From: Cyanophora paradoxa
Taxonomy: Eukaryota > Glaucocystophyceae > Cyanophorales > Cyanophoraceae
DNA length: 64,000 nt
Direction: 5' to 3'
Assembly: GCA_004431415.1 (NCBI GenBank)
Contig: QPMI01000590.1
Span: 1 to 64,000, forward strand
A program made the position numbers and the translations under genes. The notes below the pieces were generated by a model that saw nothing but the letters and a program-made list of their open reading frames with translations, was not told the origin of the DNA and did not search any database. This document shows, piece by piece, positions 63,399-64,000 of this stretch. Every line of letters starts with the position of its first letter. The stretch's first letter is position 1.

Positions 63399-64000
63399 GC
63401 GGGGCGATCACGCTCCCCCCCCCCTCCCGCGGCAGTGGGGCCTGCATGTGGCCATGCATATGGGGGCGGCGGTGGGCGGCCGGTGGCCCGCCGGCACTGC
63501 GGCAGTGTAGGTCGCGGGACTTGCCAAAGTTGTTTCTGAACCGAATTCTCGAAGTCAGATCATCGACGCAGATGAGCGTGCCTCGAGCTCCGGTACCGGG
63601 TCCTCGGCGACTCCTCGCGCTCGAGCTAGCGCTCCGGTCCTCCGGTCAGATCGATTGTTTGATCGATCAGATCCCTGCAATTCCCTGGCTTTCCCAAGTT
63701 TCCCTGTCCGCCGAGTGACGGGCCTGACGGCCGCGGGCGGAGTCGCGGACTCGCGGCCGGACTCCGGCCGCCGGAGTCGCCGGACACATGTGCATTGTGA
63801 ATAGGACACACCTGTGCAACCTGCAGCTGAACGTTAATAGTGGCTCTGTACAGAGCCGAGTCAGCCGACTGGCTTCGGATCCCGGTGGAGAGTTTTGCTG
63901 CTGTACAGACAGTACAGCAGCCTGTCAGCAGGATTCCGGAGCACGCGCGCGTGAGTTGGGAGCCACCGGAGTCTGTCTGACTCTGTCATGCTGCTGCGCT
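63399..64000. other. 3' flank, no gene recognised
   Basis: GC-rich sequence with palindrome clusters: gatcgattgtttgatcgatc near 63648, and ctctgtacagag with tgctgtacagacagtacagca near 63844-63918. Nothing coding or RNA-like is supported before the window ends. Confidence 0.4.

Noticed and set aside
1-64000. tRNA or rRNA genes
   Set aside because: No cloverleaf with conserved T-arm sequence and no rRNA-like conserved stretch was noticed; a dedicated search was not possible.

Overview
The window joins two very different kinds of DNA. Most of it (about 30.4-64 kb) is GC-rich nuclear sequence of a eukaryote: compact genes broken by very short introns and encoding eukaryotic proteins (an NBR1-type autophagy receptor, F-box, RING, C2 and chromodomain proteins). 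Between about 15.2 and 29.6 kb lies an AT-rich, densely coding, almost intronless block that is an integrated Polinton/Maverick-type virus (polinton-like virus). The host is most likely a GC-rich unicellular alga or similar protist. That is inferred from gene structure and the type of integrated virus; I cannot name the species.

Left flank (1-15.2 kb): mixed composition, mostly tandem repeats (130-155-bp units near 1-1.7 kb, a 183-bp duplication at 2.5-2.9 kb, a 28-bp minisatellite at 7.9-9.9 kb, an array of roughly 0.4-kb units at 9-11.3 kb) with a few weak minus-strand gene candidates. Three stacked short-repeat tracts (20, 31 and 12 bp) lead into the viral element.

Viral element (about 15.2-29.6 kb): on the minus strand, in left-to-right order, are an rve-type integrase (DD35E), protein-primed family B DNA polymerase, a primase/SF3 helicase broken by two homopolymer frameshifts, two small paralogous basic proteins, two unknown proteins, FtsK/A32-like packaging ATPase, double-jelly-roll major capsid protein and a penton-like minor capsid protein. 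A second penton-like protein is on the plus strand. At the right edge is a patatin-discoidin fusion that is frameshifted and lacks its N-terminal part. Direct repeats and a perfect 30-bp inverted repeat close the right side. The set covers integration, replication, packaging and capsid assembly, but no maturation protease was seen and the damage suggests a decaying provirus (or homopolymer errors in the assembly).

Host genes (30.7-63.4 kb): twelve genes alternate strictly in strand (-,+,-,+ ...), giving six head-to-head promoters and five tail-to-tail ends. Four genes could be spliced by hand into complete or near-complete frames: a secretory-pathway glycosyltransferase, a membrane RING protein, a UPF0047/YjbQ protein and a two-C2-domain protein. 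In these, 16 of 43 introns begin with GC instead of GT, and exons of 8 and 15 nt occur. Two head-to-head neighbours (52.9-58.0 kb) are diverged paralogous chromodomain proteins.
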